Positions 15,860-24,674 are shown, numbered from the stretch's first letter. The stretch is 42,104 nucleotides of DNA from Candidatus Pseudoscillospira faecavium (GCA_904420565.1 CAJFVV010000008.1:1-42104), one strand, 5' to 3'. A program made the numbers and translations. The notes: a model not told the origin generated them from the letters alone.

Positions 15860-16353
15860 CGAAAGAACGCTATGATGCGCTGGTGGCGCCGCTGCGCGCC
15901 CATCCCCATGCGGTAGCGGCACTCAAAGGAATTAACCGGACACTGACCATGCTGTGTTATGTGATGTATCCGCTGCTGTTGGCCTGGCTTTTTCTGCAGG
16001 ATGATAGGCGGTTGCTGCGCTGTATTGCAGTTCCAGCGGCCGCTTTTGTGGCTGTCAGCATTTTCCGCGCGCTCTATAATGCGCCGCGGCCTTATGAACT
16101 GGGCATTGATCCGCTGATTCCAAGAAAAAAAAGAGGGCATTCTTTTCCGAGCCGGCATGTTTTTTCAGCCTGCATGATTGCTGTTACATACTGGACAATC
16201 TTTCCGCAGGTTGGGATGACATTGCTGGCAGTCGGTGTTTTTCTGGCAGTTATTCGTGTTGTTGCGGGGATTCATTTTCCAAAAGATGTGGTGGCTGGCG
16301 CAGTTTGCGCATTGGCAGCCGGCGGCATTGGGTTTTGGTGTATTCCGTGGTGA
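15856..16353 (+). CDS. PAP2-family membrane phosphatase
   Basis: 165 residues with about four to five membrane helices. The three PAP2 motifs are present: R78-P79 (NAPRPYE) as the first, P-S99-R100-H101 as the second, and R134-x5-H140 with D144 (RVVAGIHFPKD) as the third; H140 is the expected nucleophile. Members dephosphorylate lipid phosphates such as undecaprenyl diphosphate or phosphatidate on the outer face of the membrane. The start overlaps the SprT-like stop (ATGA), so the two are coupled although functionally unlike. Substrate cannot be read from sequence. Confidence 0.88.
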   Translation: MTKERYDALVAPLRAHPHAVAALKGINRTLTMLCYVMYPLLLAWLFLQDDRRLLRCIAVPAAAFVAVSIFRALYNAPRPYELGIDPLIPRKKRGHSFPSRHVFSACMIAVTYWTIFPQVGMTLLAVGVFLAVIRVVAGIHFPKDVVAGAVCALAAGGIGFWCIPW

Positions 16354-16419
16354 AACAAGACAGGGAATTTGAGAGAAGAGCAAAACGGCTGATGATTGGA
16401 AAGAGGGAAAGGAGCATTT

Positions 16420-16965
16420 ATGGCGGCGGCAACCAAGTATGCGCTGGCGGCAGCATTGGCAGATTTATTGAATACAACAACACTGGATAATATTACAGTG
16501 AAAGATATTGTACAGCGGGCAAAAGTCAGCCGTCAGACATTCTATTACCATTTCGGGGATGTTTATGAACTCCTGGAGTGGGCATTTCAGGAAACGATCA
16601 AGCAGCTGTGTGATATGCCGGCAACCAGCTGGCGCGATCGATTGCTGCTGGCGGTGGAGTATTTGCGTGATAATCGGGCATTGGCAATGAATGTCTATCG
16701 CTCTTTGGGTGTGGAATACCTGGGCAAAGGATTGGAGCGTGCTATTCGCCCGATTATTGCAGAGGAACTGCAGAGCATAGATCTTCAGCTGCCCATCAGC
16801 AGGGATGATGAGGAGTTTGCCATCTCTTTTTTCACCTATGGTGTAATGGGAACTATTATTCAATGGCTGGATGATGGAATGCCGGAAAAGCTGGATGAAA
16901 TCATTAAGGATTTGCATGCACTGCTGCATAATACGCAAGGAGAAAGGACAGAAAAGCAGCAGTGA
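16420..16965 (+). CDS. TetR-family regulator (DhaS-like subgroup)
   Basis: 181 residues. The helix-turn-helix (about 6-52) has ITVKDIVQRAKVSRQTFYYH followed by FGDVYELLEWAF; this FYYHF-D-YELLEW pattern recalls DhaS-type TetR proteins of Firmicutes. The C-terminal domain ends TYGVMGTIIQWLDDGMPE, also common in that subgroup. GGAG (16411-16414) stands 5 nt before ATG 16420; the longer in-frame ATG at 16396 has no such site. It sits 66 nt after PAP2 and 26 nt before the NimA-like gene, so it may control the latter. Confidence 0.87.
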   Translation: MAAATKYALAAALADLLNTTTLDNITVKDIVQRAKVSRQTFYYHFGDVYELLEWAFQETIKQLCDMPATSWRDRLLLAVEYLRDNRALAMNVYRSLGVEYLGKGLERAIRPIIAEELQSIDLQLPISRDDEEFAISFFTYGVMGTIIQWLDDGMPEKLDEIIKDLHALLHNTQGERTEKQQ

Positions 16966-16991
16966 AATTTTAAGGGACAGGAGTATGCAAA

Positions 16992-17453
16992 ATGATTCGT
17001 AAAGATTTGGAAAGAGATGCGGCCTTTGCCTGGGATGTATTGGAGCGTGCGCCCTATGCGGTATTGGCACTGGCCGATGAGCATGGGGCGCCTTACTGTA
17101 TCCCGGTATCTCCGGCGCGGGAGGGAAACGCAGTTTATATTCATTGTGCCGGGATTGGGAAAAAGCTGGATTGTCTGCGGGCAAATCCGCGGATTGCCAT
17201 GACTGCAGTATGCGCTTGTCATCCGGTTTCTGCGGAATACACCATGAGCTATGCCTCGATGGCACTGCAGGGGAAGGCGGTTCTGGTGGAAGATGAAGAG
17301 GAGAAAACCATGGCATTGCGCCGCATCAGTGAAAAATACGCCGCGGCGGATTTGGATAAATTTGAAACCATGATGGAACACTATGCAGGGGCTGCCCGGG
17401 TGATCCGCATTGATGTGGACCATGTCACTGGCAAGGAAGCCTGCAACGACTGA
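16992..17453 (+). CDS. NimA-like pyridoxamine-phosphate-oxidase-fold flavoprotein
   Basis: 153 residues with the split-barrel FMN-binding fold. The family pattern is present: a start like RKDLERDAAFAWDVLERAPY, LADEHGAPYCIPVSP, VYIHCAGIGKKLDCLRANP, and YASMALQGKAVLVED. NimA-type proteins in anaerobes are linked to nitroimidazole reduction, but most members are uncharacterised flavoproteins. ACAGGAG lies just before the start. It is 19 nt before pepF, so the two may be one transcript. I do not claim drug resistance. Confidence 0.85.
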   Translation: MIRKDLERDAAFAWDVLERAPYAVLALADEHGAPYCIPVSPAREGNAVYIHCAGIGKKLDCLRANPRIAMTAVCACHPVSAEYTMSYASMALQGKAVLVEDEEEKTMALRRISEKYAAADLDKFETMMEHYAGAARVIRIDVDHVTGKEACND

Positions 17454-17472
17454 GGAAGGATGGAGTGAGGGC

Positions 17473-19260
17473 ATGGAACTGAAAAACAGAACGGATATGG
17501 ACAGCACTTATCAGTGGGATTTATCGCCGATTTTTGCAGATCAAAAGGAGTGGGAAACGGCGTATGCTGCGGCGGAGCAGGCCGTGGGGCAGATTGCTTC
17601 GTTAGCGGGGACTTTGGGAGCGTCTCCGGAGGCGATGAAAAAGGGCCTGGATACAATATACCAAACACTGCAGGAAGTGGAGCGGGTTTACTTGTATGCA
17701 TCGCTTTTGAAAAACAGCGACAACGGCGATGCGCAGTATCAAAAAATGGAAGGAAAGGCCATGAATCTCTATGTGGCAATGAGCACGGCCTGTGCCTTTT
17801 TAGACCCTGAAATTTTGGCGTTGCCGGAGGAAACGCTGCGGCAGTTTATGGATGCGCCCTGCCTTGCTTCTTACCGGCATATTCTGGAAGACACCAACCG
17901 TGCGCGGCCGCATACCCTGGATGAACAGGGCGAGCGGCTGCTGGCTATGCTTTCCGATTCGGCTGGCACACCGGACAACTGTTTCACAATGCTGGAGAGC
18001 GTGGATATGACTTTTCCTGCCATTCGCGATGAGCGGGGAGAGGAAGTGCAGCTGACCCATGGGAACTATGCGCTGTTTCGTGTCAGCGCCGATCAGCGGG
18101 TGCGCCGGGAGTCCTTTGAAGCATATCACGGCACGTTCAAAAAATATATCAATACCATTGCCGCTATGTACGCAGGATCGGTCAAAATGGATACGTATTA
18201 CACGCAGGCAAGGCATTACGGCAGTGCCTGTGAGCGGGCGCTGTTTGGCAGCAATGTGCCGCTGAGTGTATATGACAGTTTGATTGCGGCTGTGCATGAC
18301 AGCCTGCCGTCTATGCAGCAGTATCTTGCACTGCGCAAAAAGGTGCTGGGCCTGGAAGAGCTGAACATGTATGATCTCTACTGCCCGATGGTGGAAGATA
18401 TCGACCTGCACATCGATTTTGCCCAGGCCAAAGAGCTGGTTTTTCAAGCGATGGCACCGCTGGGAGAGGAGTATCACCAGCTGCTGCAGCGGGCTTTTGA
18501 CGAGCGGTGGATTGATGTCTATGAGAACAAGGGAAAAACCACAGGGGCATTTTCCTGCGGCGTATACGGGGTGCACCCTTATGTCCTGATGAATTTTGCA
18601 GGGACGATAGAGGATGCCTTTACCCTGGCACATGAACTGGGCCACAGCATGCATTCTTATTTTTCGGACCGCGCCCAGGATTTCGCCAACCACGATTACC
18701 GCATTTTGGTGGCAGAGGTGGCCTCCACAGTTAATGAGGTGCTTTTGACCAAGTATTTGCTGAAGGTTGAGCAGGATCCCAAGCGCCGGGCTTATCTGCT
18801 CAATCACTTTTTGGAAGGTTTTCGGACAACGGTTTACCGGCAGACATTGTTTGCAGAATTTGAGCGGAAGGCCCATGAGCTTTATCAGCAGGGTGAACCA
18901 CTGACGGCAGAGGTCCTCTCCGGCATATATCGTGAGCTGAATGATCTTTACTATGCCGGAGCAGTCAACAATCCCCTGCAGGATGTGGAGTGGGCCCGGG
19001 TGCCGCATTTTTATACAGCGTTTTATGTGTATCAGTATGCCACGGGTTTTTGTTCTGCAGTGGCGATTGCCAATGATATTCTTTCCAATGGGGATGCCTC
19101 GCAATATTTGAAGTTCCTGACAACGGGCGGGAGCATGTATCCCATTGACGAGCTGAAAATTGCCGGTGTGGATTTGACTAAGCCGGAGACTGTTCAGAAT
19201 GCACTGGAAGTATTTCAAACCAGCCTGGATGAGCTGGAGCAGATGTTGGAGAAGCTGTAA
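17473..19260 (+). CDS. pepF: Oligoendopeptidase F (M3 family)
   Basis: 595 residues, the usual length of PepF, a cytoplasmic zinc peptidase cutting short peptides. The catalytic motif H387-E388-x-x-H391 lies in TLAHELGHSMHSYFSD, with a downstream glutamate in LVAEVASTVNEV as third ligand. Substrate-pocket motifs include GAFSCGVYGVHPYVLMNF and the C-terminal HFYTAFYVYQYATGF. I start at ATG 17473 (MELKNRTDM), 7 nt after GGAG; upstream in-frame ATGs lie inside the NimA-like gene and lack ribosome sites. Tandem terminators follow. Confidence 0.95.
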   Translation: MELKNRTDMDSTYQWDLSPIFADQKEWETAYAAAEQAVGQIASLAGTLGASPEAMKKGLDTIYQTLQEVERVYLYASLLKNSDNGDAQYQKMEGKAMNLYVAMSTACAFLDPEILALPEETLRQFMDAPCLASYRHILEDTNRARPHTLDEQGERLLAMLSDSAGTPDNCFTMLESVDMTFPAIRDERGEEVQLTHGNYALFRVSADQRVRRESFEAYHGTFKKYINTIAAMYAGSVKMDTYYTQARHYGSACERALFGSNVPLSVYDSLIAAVHDSLPSMQQYLALRKKVLGLEELNMYDLYCPMVEDIDLHIDFAQAKELVFQAMAPLGEEYHQLLQRAFDERWIDVYENKGKTTGAFSCGVYGVHPYVLMNFAGTIEDAFTLAHELGHSMHSYFSDRAQDFANHDYRILVAEVASTVNEVLLTKYLLKVEQDPKRRAYLLNHFLEGFRTTVYRQTLFAEFERKAHELYQQGEPLTAEVLSGIYRELNDLYYAGAVNNPLQDVEWARVPHFYTAFYVYQYATGFCSAVAIANDILSNGDASQYLKFLTTGGSMYPIDELKIAGVDLTKPETVQNALEVFQTSLDELEQMLEKL

Positions 19261-19331
19261 ACATTTTTCCATCCCCAAACAGGAAAAAACAAAGGTATTC
19301 TGATGATTCCCATAGGCAGTTGCTGATTGAT

Positions 19332-19375
19332 AAGCACCCCGGCAAACGTTTTTTACCGTCTGCCGGAGTGCTTTT
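19332..19375 (+). terminator. Terminator of pepF
   Basis: AAGCACCCCGGCA (19332-19344) pairs with TGCCGGAGTGCTT (19361-19373) with one mismatch, followed by T's to 19375. Confidence 0.8.
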
Positions 19376-19384
19376 ATGCCAATA

Positions 19385-19412
19385 ACCGGATCATTTTCTC
19401 CGGTGCTTTTTT
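19385..19412 (+). terminator. Second, tandem terminator
   Basis: ACCGGA (19385-19390) pairs with TCCGGT (19399-19404) across 8 nt, then GC and six T. Backs up the pepF terminator. Confidence 0.55.
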
Positions 19413-19659
19413 AAAATGAGCTGTAGCCGCTGATCCTCCTGCGCTTGCGCCTACTGCTTGTGTGCTGCCACCTGCGGTTTCCGGTCGGTGAACTTCCGCG
19501 CCCGGCGGGCGCTCCAAAACCGTTTCTCGCGCTTTCGACGCTGAAGCTCGGCCTGTGATAGTCTGGCCGCTCGGTTTTTGCATCCTGACAGCCGGGAAAC
19601 AGCGCAAATTACAGAGAAACACCTATAGAGTTATCTGCCTTTCCGTGCTATGGACCGTT
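19413..19659. other. GC-rich stretch without a recognisable gene
   Basis: This gap between pepF and the decayed Sel1 gene is GC-rich and open for 60-80 codons in more than one minus-strand frame. One frame reads arginine/lysine-rich (QAELQRRKREKRFWSARRA), another ends KKAPEKMIRLLA. Neither has a clear start or family. It looks like leftover coding DNA, perhaps of mobile origin, but this is a guess. Confidence 0.3.
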
Positions 19660-20400
19660 TCACCGCCGCACCCACTTGCCGAACAAGGACTTTTTGTAGT
19701 GCCTCAGATCCTCCTTTGCCTCGGCAGGAGGTACTCCACGCCCTTTGCGATGTCCTCCGGGCCGCCCAGTCCCCGGGCGTAGAGGTAACCCAGAAGGTAA
19801 AGGGCGTTTTGATTGTTCCAGTCCGCCATCTCCAAAAACTTCCGGGCGGCGGCGTAATCCTGCTGGGTCCCGCGGCCATAGGCACAGCAGGCCCCCAGGT
19901 AGTAGGCCCCCAGCTCTGCCGAGCGCCGGTAGAGGGGCAGCCTTTCATCATCCTTTTTTTCATCGATGAGGGTGTAGGCATAGAAGTACATCGCGTCCGG
20001 ATAACCCTTTTCCGCCCCATAGCGCTCTACCTCCCGCTCCTGCTCCGGCCCCCGCCACGGGGATCAGGTAATAGCCGAAGATTATCTCCGCCTTGAGCCG
20101 CTCCGCTTCATAGGGCATGGTCTCGGCCACCGCGAAGAACCAGATGGCCAGACCACCGCCCACGGCCAAGAGGGCGGCCGGGATCAGTCCAATCAGCCGC
20201 CCCCGGGTGCGCTGAAGGCAGTATCCCTTTTCCAGAGCGTCGGGCTGCTGCTTTTTGTTCCACCACATGATCAGGAGGATCAGGGGAATGGCAAAAATAC
20301 GCAGCACCACCACCAGAAGTATGTAAACAATCACATTCCAGGGCCATTTGGGGTAAAAACGCTTTGAAGGCGTTTTCTTTGTTCCCGTGGTATCCTTCAT
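19660..20400 (-). pseudogene. Sel1-repeat membrane protein, disrupted by two frameshifts
   Basis: On the minus strand the N-terminus from 20400 (MKDTTGTKK) has two hydrophobic segments (IVYILLVVVLRIFAIPLILL; GLIPAALLAVGGGLAIWFF). Near 20050-20060 the frame shifts at a run of five G; removing one G joins it to EQEREVERYGAEKGYPDAM and two Sel1-type repeats (GACCAYGRGTQQDYAAARKF; GYLYARGLGGPEDIAKGVEY). A second shift near 19720-19735 restores the original frame, giving the plausible tail EAKEDLRHYKKSLFGKWVRR that stops at 19660. Restored length would be about 245 residues. GC content is well above the neighbours, suggesting a foreign source. Two sequencing errors at homopolymers are the alternative. 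Confidence 0.75.
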
Positions 20401-20639
20401 ATATATCCCACTTTTCTCCGAATTTTGCTATGCTGGATTGCGCTTCGGGCAGTTTCAGTTTAGTGTTTTATTTTTATTGTACAATAACTCCCATTGCGCG
20501 AAAACACCGTATTTCACCAGCCTGCGTTTTTAGTGGATGCTTGAGAGAGGAAAGAGATACGCTGGTTTCATGGGTCAAAACACTGAAAATTGGGAATACT
20601 TTTTTCAAAGACAATCAGCAATTACGCTGTTTTGCAGCG

Positions 20640-20676
20640 AAAAGGAGCATGCTATTTTGTGCTGCATGCTCCTTTT
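20640..20676. terminator. Bidirectional hairpin in the 20401-20742 gap
   Basis: AAAAGGAGCATGC (20640-20652) and GCATGCTCCTTTT (20664-20676) form a perfect 13-bp stem with A and T runs outside. Apart from this, the next hairpin and an AT-rich stretch at 20460-20500 likely used as promoter of the Sel1 gene, I see nothing else in this gene-free gap. Confidence 0.75.
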
Positions 20677-20692
20677 CGCCTCATAGGCGGGG

Positions 20693-20722
20693 AAAACCCC
20701 GTAGGCAATATAGCCTACGGGG
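20693..20722 (-). terminator. Terminator of the radical SAM gene
   Basis: In the minus direction CCCCGTAGGC pairs with GCCTACGGGG (10 bp, loop TATATT), followed at once by TTTT. It begins 20 nt after the stop codon. Confidence 0.88.
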
Positions 20723-20742
20723 CTTCTATTTTGAATAATCGC

Positions 20743-22104
20743 TTACTGTGCTTTCCGTTCCTGCTTTTGTTCCTGCAATTCAGCCCACAGTGCATCAGCT
20801 TCGGGCTTCCAGTTTGCGGCATAGTTGTCACACTTGGAGCACAGATGTTCCACGGATTCCGGAGATTGCAGATCGGTGGATTTGGCACCGGAAGCAGTCA
20901 CCATTTCGCGCAGCTTCTCAGGGTTTTCCAGCATGGGGCAGGGGCGCAGCATATTGTCATTAAAAGGCTGCCCGTCGTGATAAGCCATCAGCATGGGAGA
21001 ACGCAGGGCATCCAGAAGCGTTTTTTCACGAATATTGGAATCGGAATAATGCACGAAAACGCAGGGGTCAATGTCACCATTGGCATTGATGTGCAGATAG
21101 CGCCGGCCGCCGGCAATGCATCCTCCCACAAATTCCGCATCGTTTTGGAAGTCCATGGCGAACAGCGGTTTTTCTGCACGATACTTGCGGATGCGCCGAT
21201 AGGTTTCCAAGCGCTGCTCCGGAGTAGGAAGCAGCTCAGGGGATGCATCATTGCCCACGGGCATATAATGGAAGTACCAGATGAAATACACGCCAAGCTC
21301 AATCAGGCGGTCATAAAATTCCTCCGAAGTGATGGAATCAAAGTTGGCGCTGGTGTAGCAGGCGGAAATGCCGTACAGCAATTTCTTGCGGCGCAGCAGC
21401 TCAATGGCATCAATCACTTTCTGATAGACACCGTCTCCGCGGCGTCCATCGGTTGCTTCTTCAAAGCCTTCCAGGGAAATGGCAGGAACAAAATTCTTGA
21501 CCCGCAGCATTTCATCGGCAAAAGCTTCATCGATCAATGTGGCATTGGTGAAGCAGAGGAAAACACAGTCGGAGTGTTTTTCACACAGTTGAATAATATC
21601 TTTTTTGCGCACCAAAGGTTCGCCGCCGGTATAAATATAAAGATATACCCCTAATTTTTTGCCCTGATTGATGATGTCATCAATTTCGTCCACAGTGAGG
21701 TTCAGCTTGTTGCCGTATTCTGCAGCCCAGCAGCCGGTGCAATGCAGATTGCAGGCAGAGGTGGGATCCAGCAAAATAGCATAAGGAATATTGCAGCCGT
21801 ATTTTTTTCTGGCTTCTTCCTGTTTTTGCCAGCCGACAAGGGAAGCATTGATGAAGAAGTTGACTGCCATGGTATTCATGACGTCTTCATCCAAATCTGT
21901 AAACAGACGATAAATGAAAGAATGGTAGGGGTGAGCAGGATCGGTAATGGCTTCCCGGATGATTTTACGCTGTGAAACAAATTCTCCCCGGGCAAATTTG
22001 TCTGCCCAATCCATCAGGCGCAGCATGTTTTTTCCGGGATCTTTATGCAAATAGCGGAACAGTTGTTCCACACCGAAACGTTTGATTGTTGTAGAAAAGT
22101 CCAT
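20743..22104 (-). CDS. Radical SAM protein with SPASM-like C-terminus, function unknown
   Basis: 453 residues. The 4Fe-4S motif is C118-x3-C122-x2-C125 (SACNLHCTGCW), followed by YTGGEPLVRKKD for SAM binding. An N-terminal helical region of about 100 residues (GVEQLFRYLHKDPGKNMLRL) precedes it. The C-terminus carries further cysteines (GGCIAGG, DPCVFVHYSD, RPCPML, HLCSKCDNY), likely auxiliary cluster ligands as in SPASM proteins. ATG 22104 is 6 nt after GGAGG; the longer upstream reading lacks this. It stands alone with its own promoter and terminator. The family is common in Clostridia as far as I recall, but I know of no assigned reaction; no peptide substrate gene adjoins it. Confidence 0.87.
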   Translation of the reverse strand: MDFSTTIKRFGVEQLFRYLHKDPGKNMLRLMDWADKFARGEFVSQRKIIREAITDPAHPYHSFIYRLFTDLDEDVMNTMAVNFFINASLVGWQKQEEARKKYGCNIPYAILLDPTSACNLHCTGCWAAEYGNKLNLTVDEIDDIINQGKKLGVYLYIYTGGEPLVRKKDIIQLCEKHSDCVFLCFTNATLIDEAFADEMLRVKNFVPAISLEGFEEATDGRRGDGVYQKVIDAIELLRRKKLLYGISACYTSANFDSITSEEFYDRLIELGVYFIWYFHYMPVGNDASPELLPTPEQRLETYRRIRKYRAEKPLFAMDFQNDAEFVGGCIAGGRRYLHINANGDIDPCVFVHYSDSNIREKTLLDALRSPMLMAYHDGQPFNDNMLRPCPMLENPEKLREMVTASGAKSTDLQSPESVEHLCSKCDNYAANWKPEADALWAELQEQKQERKAQ

Positions 22105-22165
22105 AAATATCCTCCTCTTTTTGGTTCCTTTTTCTATATTTATATTACGCGGAGATACTGGAAAT

Positions 22166-22193
22166 GCAATAGACAAAATGATGAAATTGTCAA
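22166..22193 (-). promoter_or_regulatory. Promoter of the radical SAM gene
   Basis: On the minus strand a consensus -35 TTGACA (22193-22188), 16-bp spacer, and a weak -10 TATTGC (22171-22166). It lies about 62-90 bp before the start codon. Confidence 0.5.
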
Positions 22194-22210
22194 GAAATTC
22201 AGGCGTTTCT

Positions 22211-22227
22211 TGTAAACTTTTTGTGAA
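22211..22227 (+). promoter_or_regulatory. WalR-box-like direct repeat
   Basis: TGTAAA (22211-22216), five bases, TGTGAA (22222-22227). The known WalR consensus is TGTWAH-N5-TGTWAH; the first half fits fully, the second has one mismatch. It lies just upstream of the radical SAM promoter. The window encodes WalR, so control is conceivable. Confidence 0.3.
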
Positions 22228-22336
22228 TAGGGAAACCATGGGAAACAGGCCTGTTTTTTGTTGTTCGGATTTGATGAAACAGTTAAATATCAAAAATCAA
22301 TGAAACAGCATTTTGCAAGTGCAGCGGTCCCTTTTG

Positions 22337-22382
22337 AAATAAAAGATGTGCTCGGCTATTGCTGGGCAATAACCGAGCACAC
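22337..22382 (-). terminator. Terminator of the phosphoglucomutase gene
   Basis: In the minus direction GTGCTCGGTTATTGC pairs with GCAATAGCCGAGCAC (one mismatch, loop CCA), followed by ATCTTTTATTTC. It is about 150 nt beyond the stop codon; the rest of 22228-22532 shows no gene. Confidence 0.75.
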
Positions 22383-22532
22383 ACAGCTAAATAAATTTAC
22401 TTCCCGATTTATGTGCGGCACAATACAAAATGTGCGATTGCTGCTTTAATCATCATCTATCGTGGCAAATTGCTGAGCTTATATCAGGTCGAGTTCAGCG
22501 GTTTTGCGAAGCGCATTTTAAATGCGTGCAGT

Positions 22533-24266
22533 TTAGGCCTGCATCTGCTGTACAAAAGCACCATAGCGATCAATGCGTTCCGCGGCGCTTTCCGGGCTGG
22601 ATCCTGCAGTCAGAACATACACCTTGATTTTTGGTTCCGTACCGGAGGGACGCACGATGAACGAAGTGCCATCTACCAATTCGAAGCGGAGCACGTTAGA
22701 ACCGGACAATTCCATATATGTCTTTTTGCCGGTTTGCACATCCAACACGCTGCCATCCTGATAATCCTTGAATTCCGACACCGGTGTGCTGGCAATTTCT
22801 GTATAGGGATTGGAGCGCAGATTTTCCATCAACTGAGCCATTTTTGCAAGTCCATCAAGGCCAGGCATCACCAGATTGTAAGTTTTTTCTGCAAAATAGC
22901 CATATTTTTCATACAGAGCATTCAAAGCGTCAAACAGAGTCATTCCCTGGCTGGCATACCAGCAGGCCATTTCCACGATCAGCATGGAAGCGGTTACGGC
23001 GTCTTTGTCACGCACATAGTTGCCGATCATATAGCCGTAGGATTCTTCAAAGGAAAAAATGGCATTATAGGAATGCTCCGCTTCAAACTGCCCAATTTTT
23101 TTTGCCATGAATTTAAAGCCTGTGAAGGTATCAAAACAGGAAACACCGTTGCGTTCGGCAATCGCGCGCACCATTTCGCTGGAAACGATGCTTTTTAAAA
23201 CAGCGGGCTTTTCCGGCATGGTACCGGCCCGTTGTTTGGCGCCGATCAGATAATCGCACAGGAGAGCACCCGTTTGGTTTCCGGTAAAGGGAATGTATTC
23301 GCCTTGATCATCACGAACCATAATTCCGACGCGGTCCGCATCGGGGTCGGTGCCGACGATCAGCGTAGCACCGTGCTTTTTTGCAAGCTCCACTGCCAAA
23401 TAGAATCCTTCCGGGTTTTCCGGATTGGGGCTTTTCACGGTGGGGAAATTACCATCGATTACCATTTGCTGAGGCTCACAGATGACATGTTTCATTCCGA
23501 GCCGGCGCAGTGCCAGAGGCACTAAAATATACCCGCAGCCGTGGAAGGGAGTATAAACAACTTTAAAACGATCGGCCATGGAGGCGACCATATCGGGAGC
23601 ATTGGCCATGGACATCACGTTGCGCATAAACCGTTCGTCGCATTCTTCGCCCATTACAGTGATCATTCCGGAAGCGAGGCCTTCTTCATAGGGAATGGAA
23701 CGAATGTCATTAAAAATATCAATTTTTTCCAGCTGCCTGGCGATGGCATCGGCATGCTGCGGGGGAAGCTGGGCCCCGTCTTCCCAATAAACTTTATAAC
23801 CGTTGTACTCTTTGGGATTGTGGCTGGCAGTGATATTGATGCCGGCCTGGCAATGATATTCCCGCACAGCAAAACTCAGCTCCGGAGTGGGACGCAGAGA
23901 CTCAAAGATGCGCACATGGATGCCGTTGCCCACCATTACTTCTGCAGCCGCACGGGCAAAGTCCATGCTGTGCAGGCGGCAGTCCATGCAGATGGCTACG
24001 CCGCGTTTTTTGGCGGCATCACCTTCAGCGGAAATGACACTGGCAAAACCTTGAGTTGCATGGCGCACTACATAATTGTTCATATGATGCAGGCCGACTT
24101 TCATAGTCCCGCGGAGGCCTGCTGTGCCAAATTCCAAAGGACCATAAAAACGCGCTTCAATTTCTTTGGGATCATCCTTAATCGATACAAGTTCTGCATG
24201 CTCCGCTTCGGTTAGGACACCGCTGTCCAGCCATTTTTGATACTCTGTCATGTAGTTGTTCGCCAT
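22533..24266 (-). CDS. Phosphoglucomutase/phosphomannomutase
   Basis: 577 residues of the alpha-D-phosphohexomutase superfamily, which interconverts hexose 1- and 6-phosphates through a phosphoserine. Active serine S148 lies in INITASHNPKEYNGYK; the magnesium loop is VGTDPDADRVG; the sugar loop is FSFEESYGY; the phosphate loop is VRPSGTEPKIK. The length matches PgcA-type phosphoglucomutases of Firmicutes. ATG 24266 (MANNYMTEY) follows AAAGGATGG by about 10 nt. It is the last gene after a run of minus-strand genes (DUF2007, rlmH, walJ), but the 33-nt gap may or may not hold a separate promoter. Confidence 0.94.
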   Translation of the reverse strand: MANNYMTEYQKWLDSGVLTEAEHAELVSIKDDPKEIEARFYGPLEFGTAGLRGTMKVGLHHMNNYVVRHATQGFASVISAEGDAAKKRGVAICMDCRLHSMDFARAAAEVMVGNGIHVRIFESLRPTPELSFAVREYHCQAGINITASHNPKEYNGYKVYWEDGAQLPPQHADAIARQLEKIDIFNDIRSIPYEEGLASGMITVMGEECDERFMRNVMSMANAPDMVASMADRFKVVYTPFHGCGYILVPLALRRLGMKHVICEPQQMVIDGNFPTVKSPNPENPEGFYLAVELAKKHGATLIVGTDPDADRVGIMVRDDQGEYIPFTGNQTGALLCDYLIGAKQRAGTMPEKPAVLKSIVSSEMVRAIAERNGVSCFDTFTGFKFMAKKIGQFEAEHSYNAIFSFEESYGYMIGNYVRDKDAVTASMLIVEMACWYASQGMTLFDALNALYEKYGYFAEKTYNLVMPGLDGLAKMAQLMENLRSNPYTEIASTPVSEFKDYQDGSVLDVQTGKKTYMELSGSNVLRFELVDGTSFIVRPSGTEPKIKVYVLTAGSSPESAAERIDRYGAFVQQMQA

Positions 24267-24299
24267 AATTGTCCATCCTTTCCTTATCATTCCGGTATT

Positions 24300-24674
24300 T
24301 CAGGGTTCATCCGTTTGAGAAAATGCATCTTCCATGGCAGCTTCGTCGGCTGGAGTTTCCAGAAGGGCCTTTGCTTCATCGGCCATGGATGCAGGGACAT
24401 AAAGGGAAGCGCTGTAGGCGGAGGTGCCGAGCATCAGCTTTCCCAAGGAACCTTCGTTATTGTAGCTTTTAAAAGCCGGGATGCCGTAAGCGGTCAGCAT
24501 ATTGACAGCAAAATCAGCTTCGTTGTTAAAATCTGGAACATAGCCCACAAAAACTGCTTGTTCCCGATCGCCATTTTCGTCTTTTGGCCAGAGAGATTCC
24601 AGGTGCTTCTGGCGCTCCGATCTATCGCCCCAAGTGAGCGGAATGTCTTCTCCTTTTTTCTTTTTTTCAAACAA
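24300..24674 (-). CDS. DUF2007-domain protein
   Basis: About 124 residues. A lysine-rich start (FEKKKKGEDIPLTWGDR) leads to a core FVGYVPDFNNEADFAVNMLT and AYGIPAFKSYNNEGSLGKLM, then SLYVPASMADEAKALLE. This fits the DUF2007 (putative signal-transducing) fold, whose role is unknown. The start is uncertain: TTG 24674 is 7 nt after AGGAAG, while a GTG at 24683 is almost on top of that site. It lies 16 nt after rlmH and is probably co-transcribed. Confidence 0.75.
   Translation of the reverse strand: MFEKKKKGEDIPLTWGDRSERQKHLESLWPKDENGDREQAVFVGYVPDFNNEADFAVNMLTAYGIPAFKSYNNEGSLGKLMLGTSAYSASLYVPASMADEAKALLETPADEAAMEDAFSQTDEP

Noticed and set aside
16992-17453. Calling the NimA-like protein a nitroimidazole resistance gene
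   Set aside because: Most family members are uncharacterised flavoproteins; sequence alone does not show resistance.
19374-19622. 82-residue minus-strand open frame
   Set aside because: No ribosome site or known domain, overlaps terminators of pepF; kept only as part of an unresolved GC-rich stretch.
20590-21654. Long open frame of about 350 codons on the + strand
   Set aside because: It lies antisense to the radical SAM gene, crosses that gene's terminators, has no ribosome site, and its protein has no recognisable motif.
22413-24215. Open frames on the + strand opposite phosphoglucomutase
   Set aside because: Shadows of the strongly recognised mutase; no ribosome sites, low-complexity His/Gly-rich products.
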